Assembly (NCBI GenBank): GCA_035946955.1
Contig: DASYYE010000094.1
Coordinates: 1 to 27,087, forward strand
Reading direction: 5' to 3'
DNA from: DASYYE01 sp035946955
GTDB lineage: Bacteria; Actinomycetota; Actinomycetes; Streptosporangiales; Streptosporangiaceae
Length of the DNA stretch: 27,087 nt
Shown: positions 1 through 7,312 of the stretch, in pieces
Position numbering within the stretch: position 1 is the stretch's first letter
How the letters are laid out: each line of letters starts with the position of its first letter
The notes under the pieces: model-generated
Told to the model about the DNA's origin: nothing
The model's database searches: none
Seen by the model: only the letters and a program-made list of their open reading frames with translations
Made by a program: the position numbers and the translations under genes

Positions 1-32
1 CCCGGCACCACTGCGGGGGGCCGCACGAGAAC

Positions 33-62
33 GGGGGGGCAGCCGGTCCGGGCTGCCACCCC
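33..62. terminator. GC-rich hairpin, possible terminator
   Basis: Seven bases GGCAGCC (38-44) pair perfectly with GGCTGCC (51-57) around a six-base loop. The stem extends with G-run/C-run pairing (33-36 with 59-62) across one mismatch. On the plus strand it is followed by a modestly T-containing stretch (GCTTTCGTTGTGT). It could end a transcript coming from outside the window or one from the minus-strand remnant at 101-268. There is no strong U tract, so the role is uncertain. Confidence 0.35.
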
Positions 63-94
63 GCTTTCGTTGTGTGTGCCTCCCGCCTGTGGCG

Positions 95-114
95 GTGACA
101 TCAGCCAATGTCAC
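95..114. promoter_or_regulatory. Inverted repeat GTGACAT-N6-ATGTCAC
   Basis: A perfect 7-bp inverted repeat with a 6-base centre. It contains TGAC (96-99) and GTCA (110-113) separated by 10 bases, the same geometry as the repeat at 259-282. It lies about 230 bp upstream of the response regulator gene and could be a distal operator. It also overlaps the end of a minus-strand remnant, so a terminator role is possible. Confidence 0.35.
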
Positions 115-268
115 GTCGGATGGTGGTGCGGCTGGCGAGCAGAAGCAGGGCCACGGCGTAGCCGGTGAGCACCAGTCCGGCGGCCGTGGGCGGCAGGACG
201 CCGGCCGAGGGCGGGTTGGTCAGGCCGAGTGACGCACGCCCCGTCACGCTGACGTCAGCCCTGACCCG
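101..268 (-). pseudogene. Possible C-terminal remnant of an ABC-2 type permease
   Basis: The minus-strand frame ending at 101 encodes a hydrophobic helix (reading LPPTAAGLVLTGYAVALLLL) followed by a short basic end (RTTIRRDIG). This closely resembles the last membrane segment and cytoplasmic tail of ABC-2 family permeases. The open frame reaches only 88 codons, and its upstream part overlaps the response regulator start and has no permease character. I read it as the tail of a permease whose 5' part is gone. The alternative is a chance hydrophobic frame, so confidence is low and the boundary near 268 is approximate. Confidence 0.3.
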
Positions 269-282
269 CGAGTGTGTCAGGG
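249..282. promoter_or_regulatory. Two adjacent palindromes upstream of the response regulator
   Basis: CTGACGTCAG (249-258) is a perfect 10-bp palindrome. It is followed at once by CCCTGAC (259-265), ten bases, and GTCAGGG (276-282), a perfect 7-bp inverted repeat. The CTGAC/GTCAG half-site appears four times in 34 bp, about 60 bp upstream of the response regulator start. The same half-site pair recurs upstream of the S53 peptidase gene. This is a candidate operator for the adjacent two-component regulator or another dimeric regulator. Confidence 0.45.
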
Positions 283-340
283 GGGCGTGCCTGGTGACCC
301 CTAGCGAGCCTCTTATCGTGTCGTCATGGGAGGCCGGCCC

Positions 341-985
341 GTGCGCGTTGTCTTGGTGGATGACCACGAGATGGTGCTCGAAGGGCTGAAGGCCATGCTG
401 GCGCGGTTCGCCGGGCGGGTCCGGGTGGTCGGGGAAGCGGCCAGCGCCGAAGAAGCCCAGCGCGTCGTGGCCGCTCTGACCCCGGACGTGGTGCTGTGCG
501 ATGTGCGCCTGCGCGGGTCCAGCGGCCTGGACCTGTGCCAGCGGCTCTGTGAGCAGAACCCGGACTGCCGGGTGCTGCTGCTGAGCGTCTACGACGATGA
601 GCAGTACCTCTATCAGGCGCTGCGGGCGGGTGCAGCCGGCTACCTGCTCAAGCGGGTGGGCGGTGAGGAGCTGGTCGGGTACCTCGAGCAGGTCCGCGCC
701 GGTGAGACCGTCGTGGACGCGACGCTGGCCGGGCGCGTCGCATCGTCAGCGGCCCGGCTGCACAGCGGGGAGTTCTGGCCCGGGGCCCGACTCGGCCTGA
801 CCCAGCGGGAGAGCGAAGTCCTTGGGTTTATCGTCGCGGGCCTGTCCAACCGCGCTATCGCGAGCCGGCTGGTGATCGGCGACGAGACGGTCAAGAGCCA
901 CGTGAGGGCCCTCTACCGCAAGCTCGGCGTCAGTGACCGGGCCGGTGCCGTGGCCGCTGCCCTTAGAGAAGGGGTGTTCCAGTGA
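341..985 (+). CDS. NarL/FixJ-family two-component response regulator
   Basis: A 214-residue DNA-binding response regulator. The N-terminal receiver domain (about 1-118) has the acidic pocket in VLVDDHE, the phosphoacceptor Asp54 in LCDVRLRG and a conserved Lys in LLKRVGG. The C-terminal LuxR-type helix-turn-helix (about 145-210) reads LTQRESEVLGFIVAGLSNRAIASRL...ETVKSHVRALYRKLGV. GTG at 341 is preferred because GGGAGG (328-333) sits seven bases upstream and it places the aspartate at the usual position 54. An in-frame ATG at 326 lacks a ribosome binding site. The stop overlaps the GTG start of the histidine kinase gene by four bases (GTGA), so the two are translationally coupled and very probably cognate partners. 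The regulated genes are unknown; the secreted peptidase just downstream is one candidate. Confidence 0.93.
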   Translation: MRVVLVDDHEMVLEGLKAMLARFAGRVRVVGEAASAEEAQRVVAALTPDVVLCDVRLRGSSGLDLCQRLCEQNPDCRVLLLSVYDDEQYLYQALRAGAAGYLLKRVGGEELVGYLEQVRAGETVVDATLAGRVASSAARLHSGEFWPGARLGLTQRESEVLGFIVAGLSNRAIASRLVIGDETVKSHVRALYRKLGVSDRAGAVAAALREGVFQ

Positions 986-2199
986 GTTCCCCAGCCAGTA
1001 ACCGGCTTGGCCTGGCGGACCTGGAGCGGGAGAACGCCCTGCTGGTCGGCATCATCGAGGCCATCTCCACCGGGCCGGAGCTGGGGCCGCTCGCGGCCAG
1101 CGTGGCACGGCTCATCGTCGAGGCGACCGCCACCGACGTGTGCTTCGTGCATGTCCTCGACGACAGCGGCGGCGCCCTGACCTTGACCGGCGCGACACCG
1201 CCGTTCGATGGCCAGGTGGGCCGGATCCGCCTCCCGCTGGGTGAGGGTGTGAGCGGCTGGGTCGCGAGCCACCACAAGCCGGCCGTGATCGCCGACCACA
1301 AGGAAGCAGACCCGCGCTACCGGTACTTCCCGGAACTGGGCGGGCACAGCTACATCTCGATGGCATCGGTGCCGATGGAAAGCCAGCCAACCGGTCTGGT
1401 GGGCGTGCTGAACGTGCACACCCAGCAGCGCCGCGACTTCACCGACCGGGAGGTGAGGCTGCTCACCTCCATCGGCAGCCTGGTCGCGGGGGCGGTGCAC
1501 CAGGCCCGGCTGCACCGGCGGCTCGCGGCCAGAGAACAGGCCGCGGAACGGTTCGCTGAGCAGATGGTCGCGGCGCAGGAGGCGGAACGGCGCAGGCTGG
1601 CCGGTGACATCCATGACGGGATCACGCAGCGGCTGGTGAGCCTCGCATTCCACCTCGACGCGGCCACCGACGCGATTGCCGGGGACATCGGCGTCGCCGC
1701 TGCGGAGCTGGCACGCGCCACGGAACTGACGGGCCTGACGCTGGATGAGGCCCATGCGGCGATCGCGGGCCTGCGCCCGCCGGTCCTGGACGACTTCGGC
1801 CTGGCCGGAGGGCTGGCCAGCCTCGCCCGCTCGATCGCCCAGGTGCCGGTGAGGGTCACCGGCAGTGACTTCCGGCTGCCGGAGCATGTGGAGATCGCCC
1901 TGTACCGCATCGCCCAGGAGGCCCTGCAAAACGTCGTCAAGCACGCCCGCGCCACCCGGGCAGAGGTCGAACTGTACTGCGAAGCTTCCCACACGGTGCT
2001 GCGGGTGAGCGACGACGGGCAAGGCTTCGACGTGGCCGCGCGGCCGGACGGCGATGCCTCCTATGGCCTGCGCAGCATGGCGGAGCGAGCGGAACTGGTG
2101 GGCGGCCGCCTCACCGTCAAATCGAGGCCCGGGCTGGGCACCACTGTGACGGCCACCGTGCCCGTCACGCCCCCGCCGGTTGCGCATACGCCTCCGTGA
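982..2199 (+). CDS. GAF-domain sensor histidine kinase (HisKA_3 type)
   Basis: A 405-residue soluble sensor kinase, partner of the preceding response regulator. It starts with a short coiled helix, then a GAF sensory domain (about 30-178). A HisKA_3 dimerisation helix carries the phosphorylated His211 in GDIHDGITQRL. A HATPase domain (about 290-400) shows the N box (EALQNVVKHA), G1 box (DDGQGF) and G2-like region (YGLRSMAERAELVGG). No membrane segment or signal peptide is visible, so it acts in the cytoplasm and probably senses a small molecule, gas or redox state through GAF. GAF kinases of the DosS/NreB style share this order, but no haem- or Fe-S-binding residues were identified. The GTG start overlaps the regulator stop codon. 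Confidence 0.92.
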   Translation: MSSPASNRLGLADLERENALLVGIIEAISTGPELGPLAASVARLIVEATATDVCFVHVLDDSGGALTLTGATPPFDGQVGRIRLPLGEGVSGWVASHHKPAVIADHKEADPRYRYFPELGGHSYISMASVPMESQPTGLVGVLNVHTQQRRDFTDREVRLLTSIGSLVAGAVHQARLHRRLAAREQAAERFAEQMVAAQEAERRRLAGDIHDGITQRLVSLAFHLDAATDAIAGDIGVAAAELARATELTGLTLDEAHAAIAGLRPPVLDDFGLAGGLASLARSIAQVPVRVTGSDFRLPEHVEIALYRIAQEALQNVVKHARATRAEVELYCEASHTVLRVSDDGQGFDVAARPDGDASYGLRSMAERAELVGGRLTVKSRPGLGTTVTATVPVTPPPVAHTPP

Positions 2200-2329
2200 C
2201 TTTTACACCAAGAGTGATATCTCGCCCCGATTTAGTACATAGTCTCCCTGACATCGTTGTCAGTTCCTGGTGCGGGGCGAGCAGCGGTGCTCTCCCCCGT
2301 GCGCGGTACCCCGATCCCGAAGGGAGACC
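2200..2329 (+). promoter_or_regulatory. Upstream region of the S53 peptidase gene with an operator-like palindrome
   Basis: This gap is AT-richer than its surroundings around 2225-2245 (TTTAGTACATAGT), which is the likely promoter zone. CTGACA-TCGT-TGTCAG (2248-2263) is a perfect 6-bp inverted repeat just downstream. Its half-sites match those upstream of the response regulator gene. AAGGGAG just before 2330 is the ribosome binding site of the peptidase gene. Promoter elements are not assigned exactly. Confidence 0.4.
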
Positions 2330-4300
2330 ATGTCCAGACTCAGGGCCTTCGTCGCCGCAGGTGCGGCGGCAGTGGTCGTCACAGGCTTGACCACCGTCGC
2401 TACGACGGAGATCGCACAGGCGTCACCTCGGCCCGCCGAGGTGACCCTGGGGGGCAGCGTCGCCTCGTTCACCAGCCGCACTATGGCCATCGGTGACGTC
2501 GCAGGCTCAGCGGAGCTGTCGGTCCAGCTCTGGCTCAAGCCGGACGTGGCAGCCGCGCAGCGCTTCGCAGCCGCGGTGAGCACACCGGGCAGCGCGGCGT
2601 TCCACCACTACCTCAGCCCCAGCGCCTACACCGCCCGGTTCGGGCCCACGGCCGAGCAGGCCGCCACTGTCGTTTCCTGGCTGCACATCGCCGGCTTCCA
2701 CAGCGTCAAGACCGACGCGCAGCGTAGCTACGTGCGGGCCACGGCGCCGGTGTCCGCCATTGACGCTGCCTTCCACCTCACGATGAAGCTGTACAAGCCC
2801 ACTGCGAAGGTCAACGCGGGGCCGTACCGGCTGTTTGCCAACGACCGGCCTGTCTCGCTGCCCGCCTCCGTGGCAGCGGACGTGCTCGGTGTCACCGGCC
2901 TGGACAATGCCGCGCCGATCCTGCCGCTGGAGCGGGCGGGCCGTGCCCGCGACGCCCGGCCCGCGCCGCACAGCGGGCCAAACACCCCCTGCTCCCACTA
3001 CTGGGGGCAGCACACGGAATCCGGGCTGCCGTCGGAGTTCGGCACCACCACGTTCCCGACTGCTGTCTGCGGGTACACGCCGGCGCAACTGCGTGCCGCC
3101 TACGGTGCCACATCGGCCGCCACCGGCAAAGGCCAGACGATCGCGCTGGTCGAGCTTGGCCTCACCCCGGACATGTTCCTGACGCTGCAGGACTACGCCA
3201 AGCACAACCACATCACCGCGCCAGCCGCCACCCGCTACACCGAGCTCAAGCTTGGCAAGAACACCTGCGGTGACCCGTTCGACATCGAGGAGCAACTCGA
3301 CGTCGAGGCCTCCTACGACATGGCGCCCGCCGCCAACCAGCTCGTGGTGGGCGGAGACGCCTGCGACAACGGTGACTACGGGCTGCAGGGCCTATTCAAC
3401 GCCGACACCGCGATCCTCAACGGCGACGGCGGCCACCCGCTGGCGAGCGTCGCCTCGAACTCCTGGGAGAGCGGCACCGAGGGCCAGCCAGCGCTGCTGA
3501 CCACCATCGAGCACGCCTACCTGGTGCGCGCCGCTGCCGAGGGCGTCGGGATGTACTTCTCCTCCGGTGACAGTTCCGGCACTGAGTCCCCTGCCAGCGA
3601 CCCGGACGCCATCGCCGTCGGCGGCACCTCGCTCGGGATCGGCCAGACGGGCGGCCGCCTGTTCGAGACCGGCTGGTCCACCGGCCTGACCATCGACGAA
3701 CACAACAAGTGGGGCGCTCCCTTCGAGGACGGCGCGGTTGGCGGTGGTCCCAGCCTGCTGTGGGACCAGCCCTCCTACCAGGAGGGGGTGGTGCCCGCGT
3801 CGATGAGCGCGGTCGGGGGGAACCACCCTGGCCCGGTCCGCAGCGTGCCCGACATCAGTGCGGACGCTGACATCTTTACCGGCGTGGCAGTGGGCAACCT
3901 CGTCAATACTCCCCAGGGGCCGGTCTACGTGGAGGAACCCGTCGGCGGCACCAGCGTCGCCGCCCCGCTGGTCGCGGGCATGGTGACCGCGGCACAACAG
4001 GGCCAGGCCACCGCGTTCGGGTTCACCGACCCAGCGTTCTACAAGATGGCCGGGACGAGTGCGCTGACCGACATACTGCCCATGGGCAGCAGCACTCCGG
4101 CCATCGACCGTGGCGCCCTGTGCCCGACCTTGTCCGGGTGCGGCATCTTCAACCATGCGATGGGGATCTTCGATGACCAGAGCCAGGCCATGTCTGGTTA
4201 CACCGGGCAGGTCACCGCGAAGGGCTACGACAATATGACCGGGGTCGGTACCCCGAACGGGGCGGCATTCATCGCTGCCCTGCGCACCATCTACGGCTGA
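2330..4300 (+). CDS. Secreted S53 family serine-carboxyl peptidase (sedolisin/kumamolisin-like)
   Basis: A 656-residue preproenzyme. A signal peptide (about 1-31, ending near AQA/S) is followed by a Pro-kumamolisin activation domain (about 40-185) and the S53 catalytic domain. The expected catalytic residues are present: Glu320 and Asp324 in DIEEQLDVE, Asp414 in SSGDSSG (oxyanion), and Ser542 in GGTSVAAP. The C-terminal GYDNMTGVGTPNG is the usual calcium-site region. Family members are acid-active endopeptidases or tripeptidyl peptidases matured by autocleavage of the propeptide, so the product should work outside the cell, probably in acidic surroundings. The ATG at 2330 is chosen because a good ribosome binding site precedes it and it opens directly on the signal peptide; an in-frame ATG at 2270 would add 20 non-signal residues. 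It may belong to the regulon of the adjacent two-component system. Confidence 0.93.
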   Translation: MSRLRAFVAAGAAAVVVTGLTTVATTEIAQASPRPAEVTLGGSVASFTSRTMAIGDVAGSAELSVQLWLKPDVAAAQRFAAAVSTPGSAAFHHYLSPSAYTARFGPTAEQAATVVSWLHIAGFHSVKTDAQRSYVRATAPVSAIDAAFHLTMKLYKPTAKVNAGPYRLFANDRPVSLPASVAADVLGVTGLDNAAPILPLERAGRARDARPAPHSGPNTPCSHYWGQHTESGLPSEFGTTTFPTAVCGYTPAQLRAAYGATSAATGKGQTIALVELGLTPDMFLTLQDYAKHNHITAPAATRYTELKLGKNTCGDPFDIEEQLDVEASYDMAPAANQLVVGGDACDNGDYGLQGLFNADTAILNGDGGHPLASVASNSWESGTEGQPALLTTIEHAYLVRAAAEGVGMYFSSGDSSGTESPASDPDAIAVGGTSLGIGQTGGRLFETGWSTGLTIDEHNKWGAPFEDGAVGGGPSLLWDQPSYQEGVVPASMSAVGGNHPGPVRSVPDISADADIFTGVAVGNLVNTPQGPVYVEEPVGGTSVAAPLVAGMVTAAQQGQATAFGFTDPAFYKMAGTSALTDILPMGSSTPAIDRGALCPTLSGCGIFNHAMGIFDDQSQAMSGYTGQVTAKGYDNMTGVGTPNGAAFIAALRTIYG

Positions 4301-4310
4301 CGTTCCGGCC

Positions 4311-5300
4311 TCAGTCACATGGGCCCGGGTCACCGGGTCCGTGGAACGGGCCCATCCGGTGGGTGTCGCCGGATGGGCCCGTGGCAAGGCCGCCTGGACG
4401 GACAGACCGGTCCCGCCGGGGCTGCCGCCACCGGGCGCCAGCGGGGCTGTCCCGGGTGAGCAGGTGCGCCACGAACAGCTCCGCTACCGCAGAGGCGCGT
4501 GGCCAGGTGACCGCGTGCCACGGCCGGCTCATCGGCGTCTGCGGCACTGGCAGCTCCACGAGGTGGCCGCTGGCCAGCGGCCCAGCGACCGCGTCGCGGG
4601 AGACCAGGGTCACGCCCAGTCCGGCGACCGCGCCAGCGATCACCGCACCATTGGACCCCAGCGTCAGCGTGGATGGGTCGGCATCGAGGGCGGCGAGCAG
4701 CGCCTCGCATGCCGCCCTGGTGCCCGAACCGGCCTCGCGCATCAGCCAGGTGGTGCGCAGCACGCCCGCTGCCGCGGCTATGCCGGGCCGGCCGACGACC
4801 ACCAGGTGGTTCGGCCTGACGGCACGGACCGCCACGTCCAGGCGGCGGGGCGGGCGGCCGGCGATCACCAGGTCGGCGCCCCGCTCGGCGAGCAGTCCCC
4901 ACACACGGTCGCTGGCTCCCACCTCCAGGCCGAGGTCGACGCCGGGGTGGCGGTCGCGGAATGACGCGAGCACCGGAGGCAGGATGTGTTCGGCCGCGGT
5001 CGTCACCGCCGCGGCCCGAACCCGGCCGTGCTCGGGGTCGGCATCTCCCCGGGCCGCGGCGAGCGCCTCTTCGTGCAGGCCGAGGATGGTGCGTGCGTAG
5101 GCGGCGTAGGTACGCCCGGACGGCGTCAGCCGAAGCCCCCGCCCCTGCCGTTCCAGCAGCGGGGCACCCACCTCACGGGTGAGCGCCGCGAGCGCGGCCG
5201 ACACCGCCGAATCGGTGACCATGAGGCGCCCGGCCGCAGCGTGGACCGAGCCGGTGTCCGCCACCGCGACGAACGTGCGCAGCCGCGCGTCGGTTGTCAT
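4311..5300 (-). CDS. cbbR: LysR-family regulator, probable CbbR
   Basis: A 329-residue LysR-type regulator. The N-terminal winged helix-turn-helix (about 1-62) reads LRTFVAVADTGSVHAAAGRL...SAVSAALAALTREVGAPLLER, followed by the linker helix and a periplasmic-binding-like effector domain (about 90-295). It starts at the ATG at 5300 and is divergent from cbbL with about 140 bp between the starts, the classic cbbR arrangement. CbbR proteins activate Calvin-cycle genes in response to metabolites such as RuBP, NADPH or PEP; the effector here is unknown. The last ~30 residues (from about RSVRPGG) are low in complexity and run through the 14-bp terminator hairpin at 4346-4382, so the natural C terminus may have been extended by stop loss. 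Identification as CbbR rests on position as well as fold. Confidence 0.85.
   Translation of the reverse strand: MTTDARLRTFVAVADTGSVHAAAGRLMVTDSAVSAALAALTREVGAPLLERQGRGLRLTPSGRTYAAYARTILGLHEEALAAARGDADPEHGRVRAAAVTTAAEHILPPVLASFRDRHPGVDLGLEVGASDRVWGLLAERGADLVIAGRPPRRLDVAVRAVRPNHLVVVGRPGIAAAAGVLRTTWLMREAGSGTRAACEALLAALDADPSTLTLGSNGAVIAGAVAGLGVTLVSRDAVAGPLASGHLVELPVPQTPMSRPWHAVTWPRASAVAELFVAHLLTRDSPAGARWRQPRRDRSVRPGGLATGPSGDTHRMGPFHGPGDPGPCD
4346..4382. terminator. Strong 14-bp stem hairpin between convergent genes
   Basis: ACGGGCCCATCCGG (4346-4359) pairs perfectly with CCGGATGGGCCCGT (4369-4382) around a nine-base loop. It lies just past the S53 peptidase stop and inside the last codons of the convergent LysR reading frame. 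It probably serves as a terminator for both genes. There is no T tract on either side, as is common for actinomycete terminators. Confidence 0.7.
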
Positions 5301-5438
5301 GGCTACCCACCCAGGTCCAGAAGCTGCTGGGTTAAGTATTCCATTAATGATCACTGAAAATACTTGATTGATCCTGCATGTGTTCGTCGCGCAGACTCGG
5401 ATTGCGTCCGCCGAACCCGACGCATGCGAGGAGGGACC
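5301..5438. promoter_or_regulatory. cbbR-cbbL divergent promoter and probable CbbR operator
   Basis: An AT-rich pocket (about 5331-5372) in otherwise GC-rich DNA. It contains an inverted repeat AAGTATT (5334-5340) and AATACTT (5359-5365), with TGATCA (5348-5353) and ATTAAT (5343-5348) between the arms. LysR proteins bind interrupted dyads in the divergent intergenic region, so this is the best candidate CbbR site. GAGGAGGG (5428-5435) just before the GTG at 5439 is the cbbL ribosome binding site. Confidence 0.55.
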
Positions 5439-6869
5439 GTGACCGAGCGCTGGCACGCGGGGGTGATCCCGTACGCCGAGATGGGGTACTGGAAACCGGA
5501 CTACGAGCCCAAGGACACCGACGTCCTTGCGGCGTTCCGCGTCACGCCGCAGCCCGGCGTGCCGCCGGAGGAGGCGGGGGCCGCCGTGGCAGGCGAGTCG
5601 TCGACCGCGACCTGGACCGTCGTGTGGACCGACCGGCTGACCGCCTTCGACAACTACCAGGCCAAGTGTTACTCGGTGGAGCCGGTGCCAGGCGCCGAGG
5701 GACAGTACATCGCCCGCATCGCCTACGACCTCGACCTCTTCGAGGAAGGCTCGATCGCCAACCTGACCTCCTCGATCATCGGCAATGTGTTCGGCTTCAA
5801 GGCGCTGCGGGCACTGCGGCTCGAGGACATGCGGATACCGCTGCACTACGTCAAGACGTTCCAGGGCCCGGCGCACGGGATCGTCATGGAGCGGGAGTAC
5901 CTGAACAAGTACGGGCGGCCACTGCTGGGTGCCACCACCAAGCCGAAGCTCGGCCTGTCAGCGCGCAACTACGGCCGGGTCGTCTATGAGGCGCTGCGCG
6001 GCGGGCTCGACTTCACCAAGGACGACGAGAACATCAACTCCCAGCCGTTCATGCGGTGGCGGGACCGGTTCCTGTTCACGATGGAGGCGGTCAACCGGGC
6101 GCAGGCGGAGACCGGTGAGGCCAAGGGCCACTACCTCAACGTGACCGCAGCGACGATGGAGGACGTATACGAGCGGGCCGAGTTCGCCAGGCAACTGGGC
6201 AGCGTGATCATCATGATCGACCTGACGGCTGGCTACACCGCCATCCAGTCGCTGGCGAAGTGGGCCCGCCGCAACGGGGTGCTCCTGCACCTGCACCGCG
6301 CCGGCCACGGCACCTACACCCGGCAGAAGAACCACGGGGTGAGCTTCCGGGTCATCGCCAAGTGGATGCGGCTGACGGGGGTGGACCACCTCCACGCCGG
6401 CACGGTGGTCGGCAAGCTGGAGGGCGACCCGAACATGGTCGCTGGCTACTACGACACGCTCCGGCTCAGCCAGGTGGCCGCGGACCCGGTGAAGGGCCTG
6501 TACTTCGACCAGGACTGGGGCTCGATGCCGGGCACCATGCCGGTGGCCTCCGGCGGCATCCACGCGGGGCAGATGCACCAACTGCTCCACTACCTGGGCG
6601 AGGACGTGGTGCTCCAGTTCGGCGGCGGCACGATCGGCCACCCCATGGGCATCGCGGCCGGCGCCACCGCCAACCGCGTCGCCGTGGAGGCGATGGTCAA
6701 GGCGCGCAACGAGGGCCGTGACTACTTCGCCGAAGGCAGGGAGATCCTCAAGGCGGCCGCCAAGCACAGCCGTGAGCTGGATGTGGCCCTGGCCACCTGG
6801 GGTGACGTCACGTTCGACTACGCATCCACCGACACCCCCGATGCAGTCGCCACACCCACGGGCCTGTAG
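5439..6869 (+). CDS. cbbL: RuBisCO large subunit, Form I red-type (IC/ID-like)
   Basis: A 476-residue large chain that fixes CO2 onto ribulose-1,5-bisphosphate. The N terminus reads AGVIPYAEMGYWKPDYEPKDTDVLAAFR, typical of red-type enzymes. Active-site features are intact: Lys168 in TTKPKLGLS, the carbamylated Lys194 in GGLDFTKDDENINSQ, His286 in LHLHRAGHGTY, and loop-6 Lys326 in GTVVGKLEGDP. The C-terminal tail (TFDYASTDTPDAVATPTGL) resembles the extension that CbbX pulls on in proteobacterial red-type enzymes. GTG at 5439 follows a strong GAGGAGGG; an in-frame ATG at 5424 would consume that site. It is first in the operon cbbL-cbbS-cbbX and divergent from the LysR gene. Confidence 0.98.
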   Translation: MTERWHAGVIPYAEMGYWKPDYEPKDTDVLAAFRVTPQPGVPPEEAGAAVAGESSTATWTVVWTDRLTAFDNYQAKCYSVEPVPGAEGQYIARIAYDLDLFEEGSIANLTSSIIGNVFGFKALRALRLEDMRIPLHYVKTFQGPAHGIVMEREYLNKYGRPLLGATTKPKLGLSARNYGRVVYEALRGGLDFTKDDENINSQPFMRWRDRFLFTMEAVNRAQAETGEAKGHYLNVTAATMEDVYERAEFARQLGSVIIMIDLTAGYTAIQSLAKWARRNGVLLHLHRAGHGTYTRQKNHGVSFRVIAKWMRLTGVDHLHAGTVVGKLEGDPNMVAGYYDTLRLSQVAADPVKGLYFDQDWGSMPGTMPVASGGIHAGQMHQLLHYLGEDVVLQFGGGTIGHPMGIAAGATANRVAVEAMVKARNEGRDYFAEGREILKAAAKHSRELDVALATWGDVTFDYASTDTPDAVATPTGL

Positions 6870-6884
6870 AGCTGGAGAAACGCC

Positions 6885-7310
6885 ATGCATATCACCCAGG
6901 GCACGTTCTCATACCTGCCCGACCTGTCCGATGACGAGATCAGGGCACAAGCCCAATACGCCCTCGACCAGGGCTGGCCGCTGTCGGTGGAGTTCACCGA
7001 CGACCCCCACCCGCGCAACACCTACTGGGAGATGTGGGGCCTGCCCATGTTCGACCTGCAGGACGCGGCCGGGGTGCTGTACGAGGTCAGCGAGTGCCGC
7101 CGGGCCTACCCGGACTGCTACGTCCGGGTCAGCGCCTACGACGCGTCCAAGGGACGCCAGACGGTGGGGCTGTCGTTCATCGTCAACCGGCCCGCCGACG
7201 AGCCGGGTTTCCGGCTCGACCGGCAGGAGGCCGCCGACCGGGCCATCCGGTACACGACGCATGCCTATGCGACCCAGCGGCCCGCCGGGGCGCGCTACCA
7301 GGAGAAATAG
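6885..7310 (+). CDS. cbbS: RuBisCO small subunit, red-type
   Basis: A 141-residue small chain that caps the L8 core to form L8S8. It opens with HITQGTFSYLPDLSDDEIRAQAQYALDQGW and contains the conserved block NTYWEMWGLPMFDLQDAAGVLYEVSECRRAYPDCYVRVSAYD. The extra C-terminal ~30 residues (after about residue 105) fit red-type small subunits, where this tail forms a beta-hairpin lining the central channel. It begins 15 bp after the cbbL stop with a GCTGGAGAAACGCC leader and is separated from cbbX by only two bases. Confidence 0.97.
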   Translation: MHITQGTFSYLPDLSDDEIRAQAQYALDQGWPLSVEFTDDPHPRNTYWEMWGLPMFDLQDAAGVLYEVSECRRAYPDCYVRVSAYDASKGRQTVGLSFIVNRPADEPGFRLDRQEAADRAIRYTTHAYATQRPAGARYQEK

Positions 7311-7312
7311 GC

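Noticed and set aside
2507..3295. Long open frame on the minus strand opposite the S53 peptidase gene
   Set aside because: It is a GC-driven shadow; the plus strand encodes the complete peptidase with signal peptide and catalytic residues.
5958..6890. 310-codon minus-strand frame opposite cbbL
   Set aside because: Low-complexity, Val/Gly/His-rich shadow of the conserved RuBisCO large subunit; no recognisable motif.
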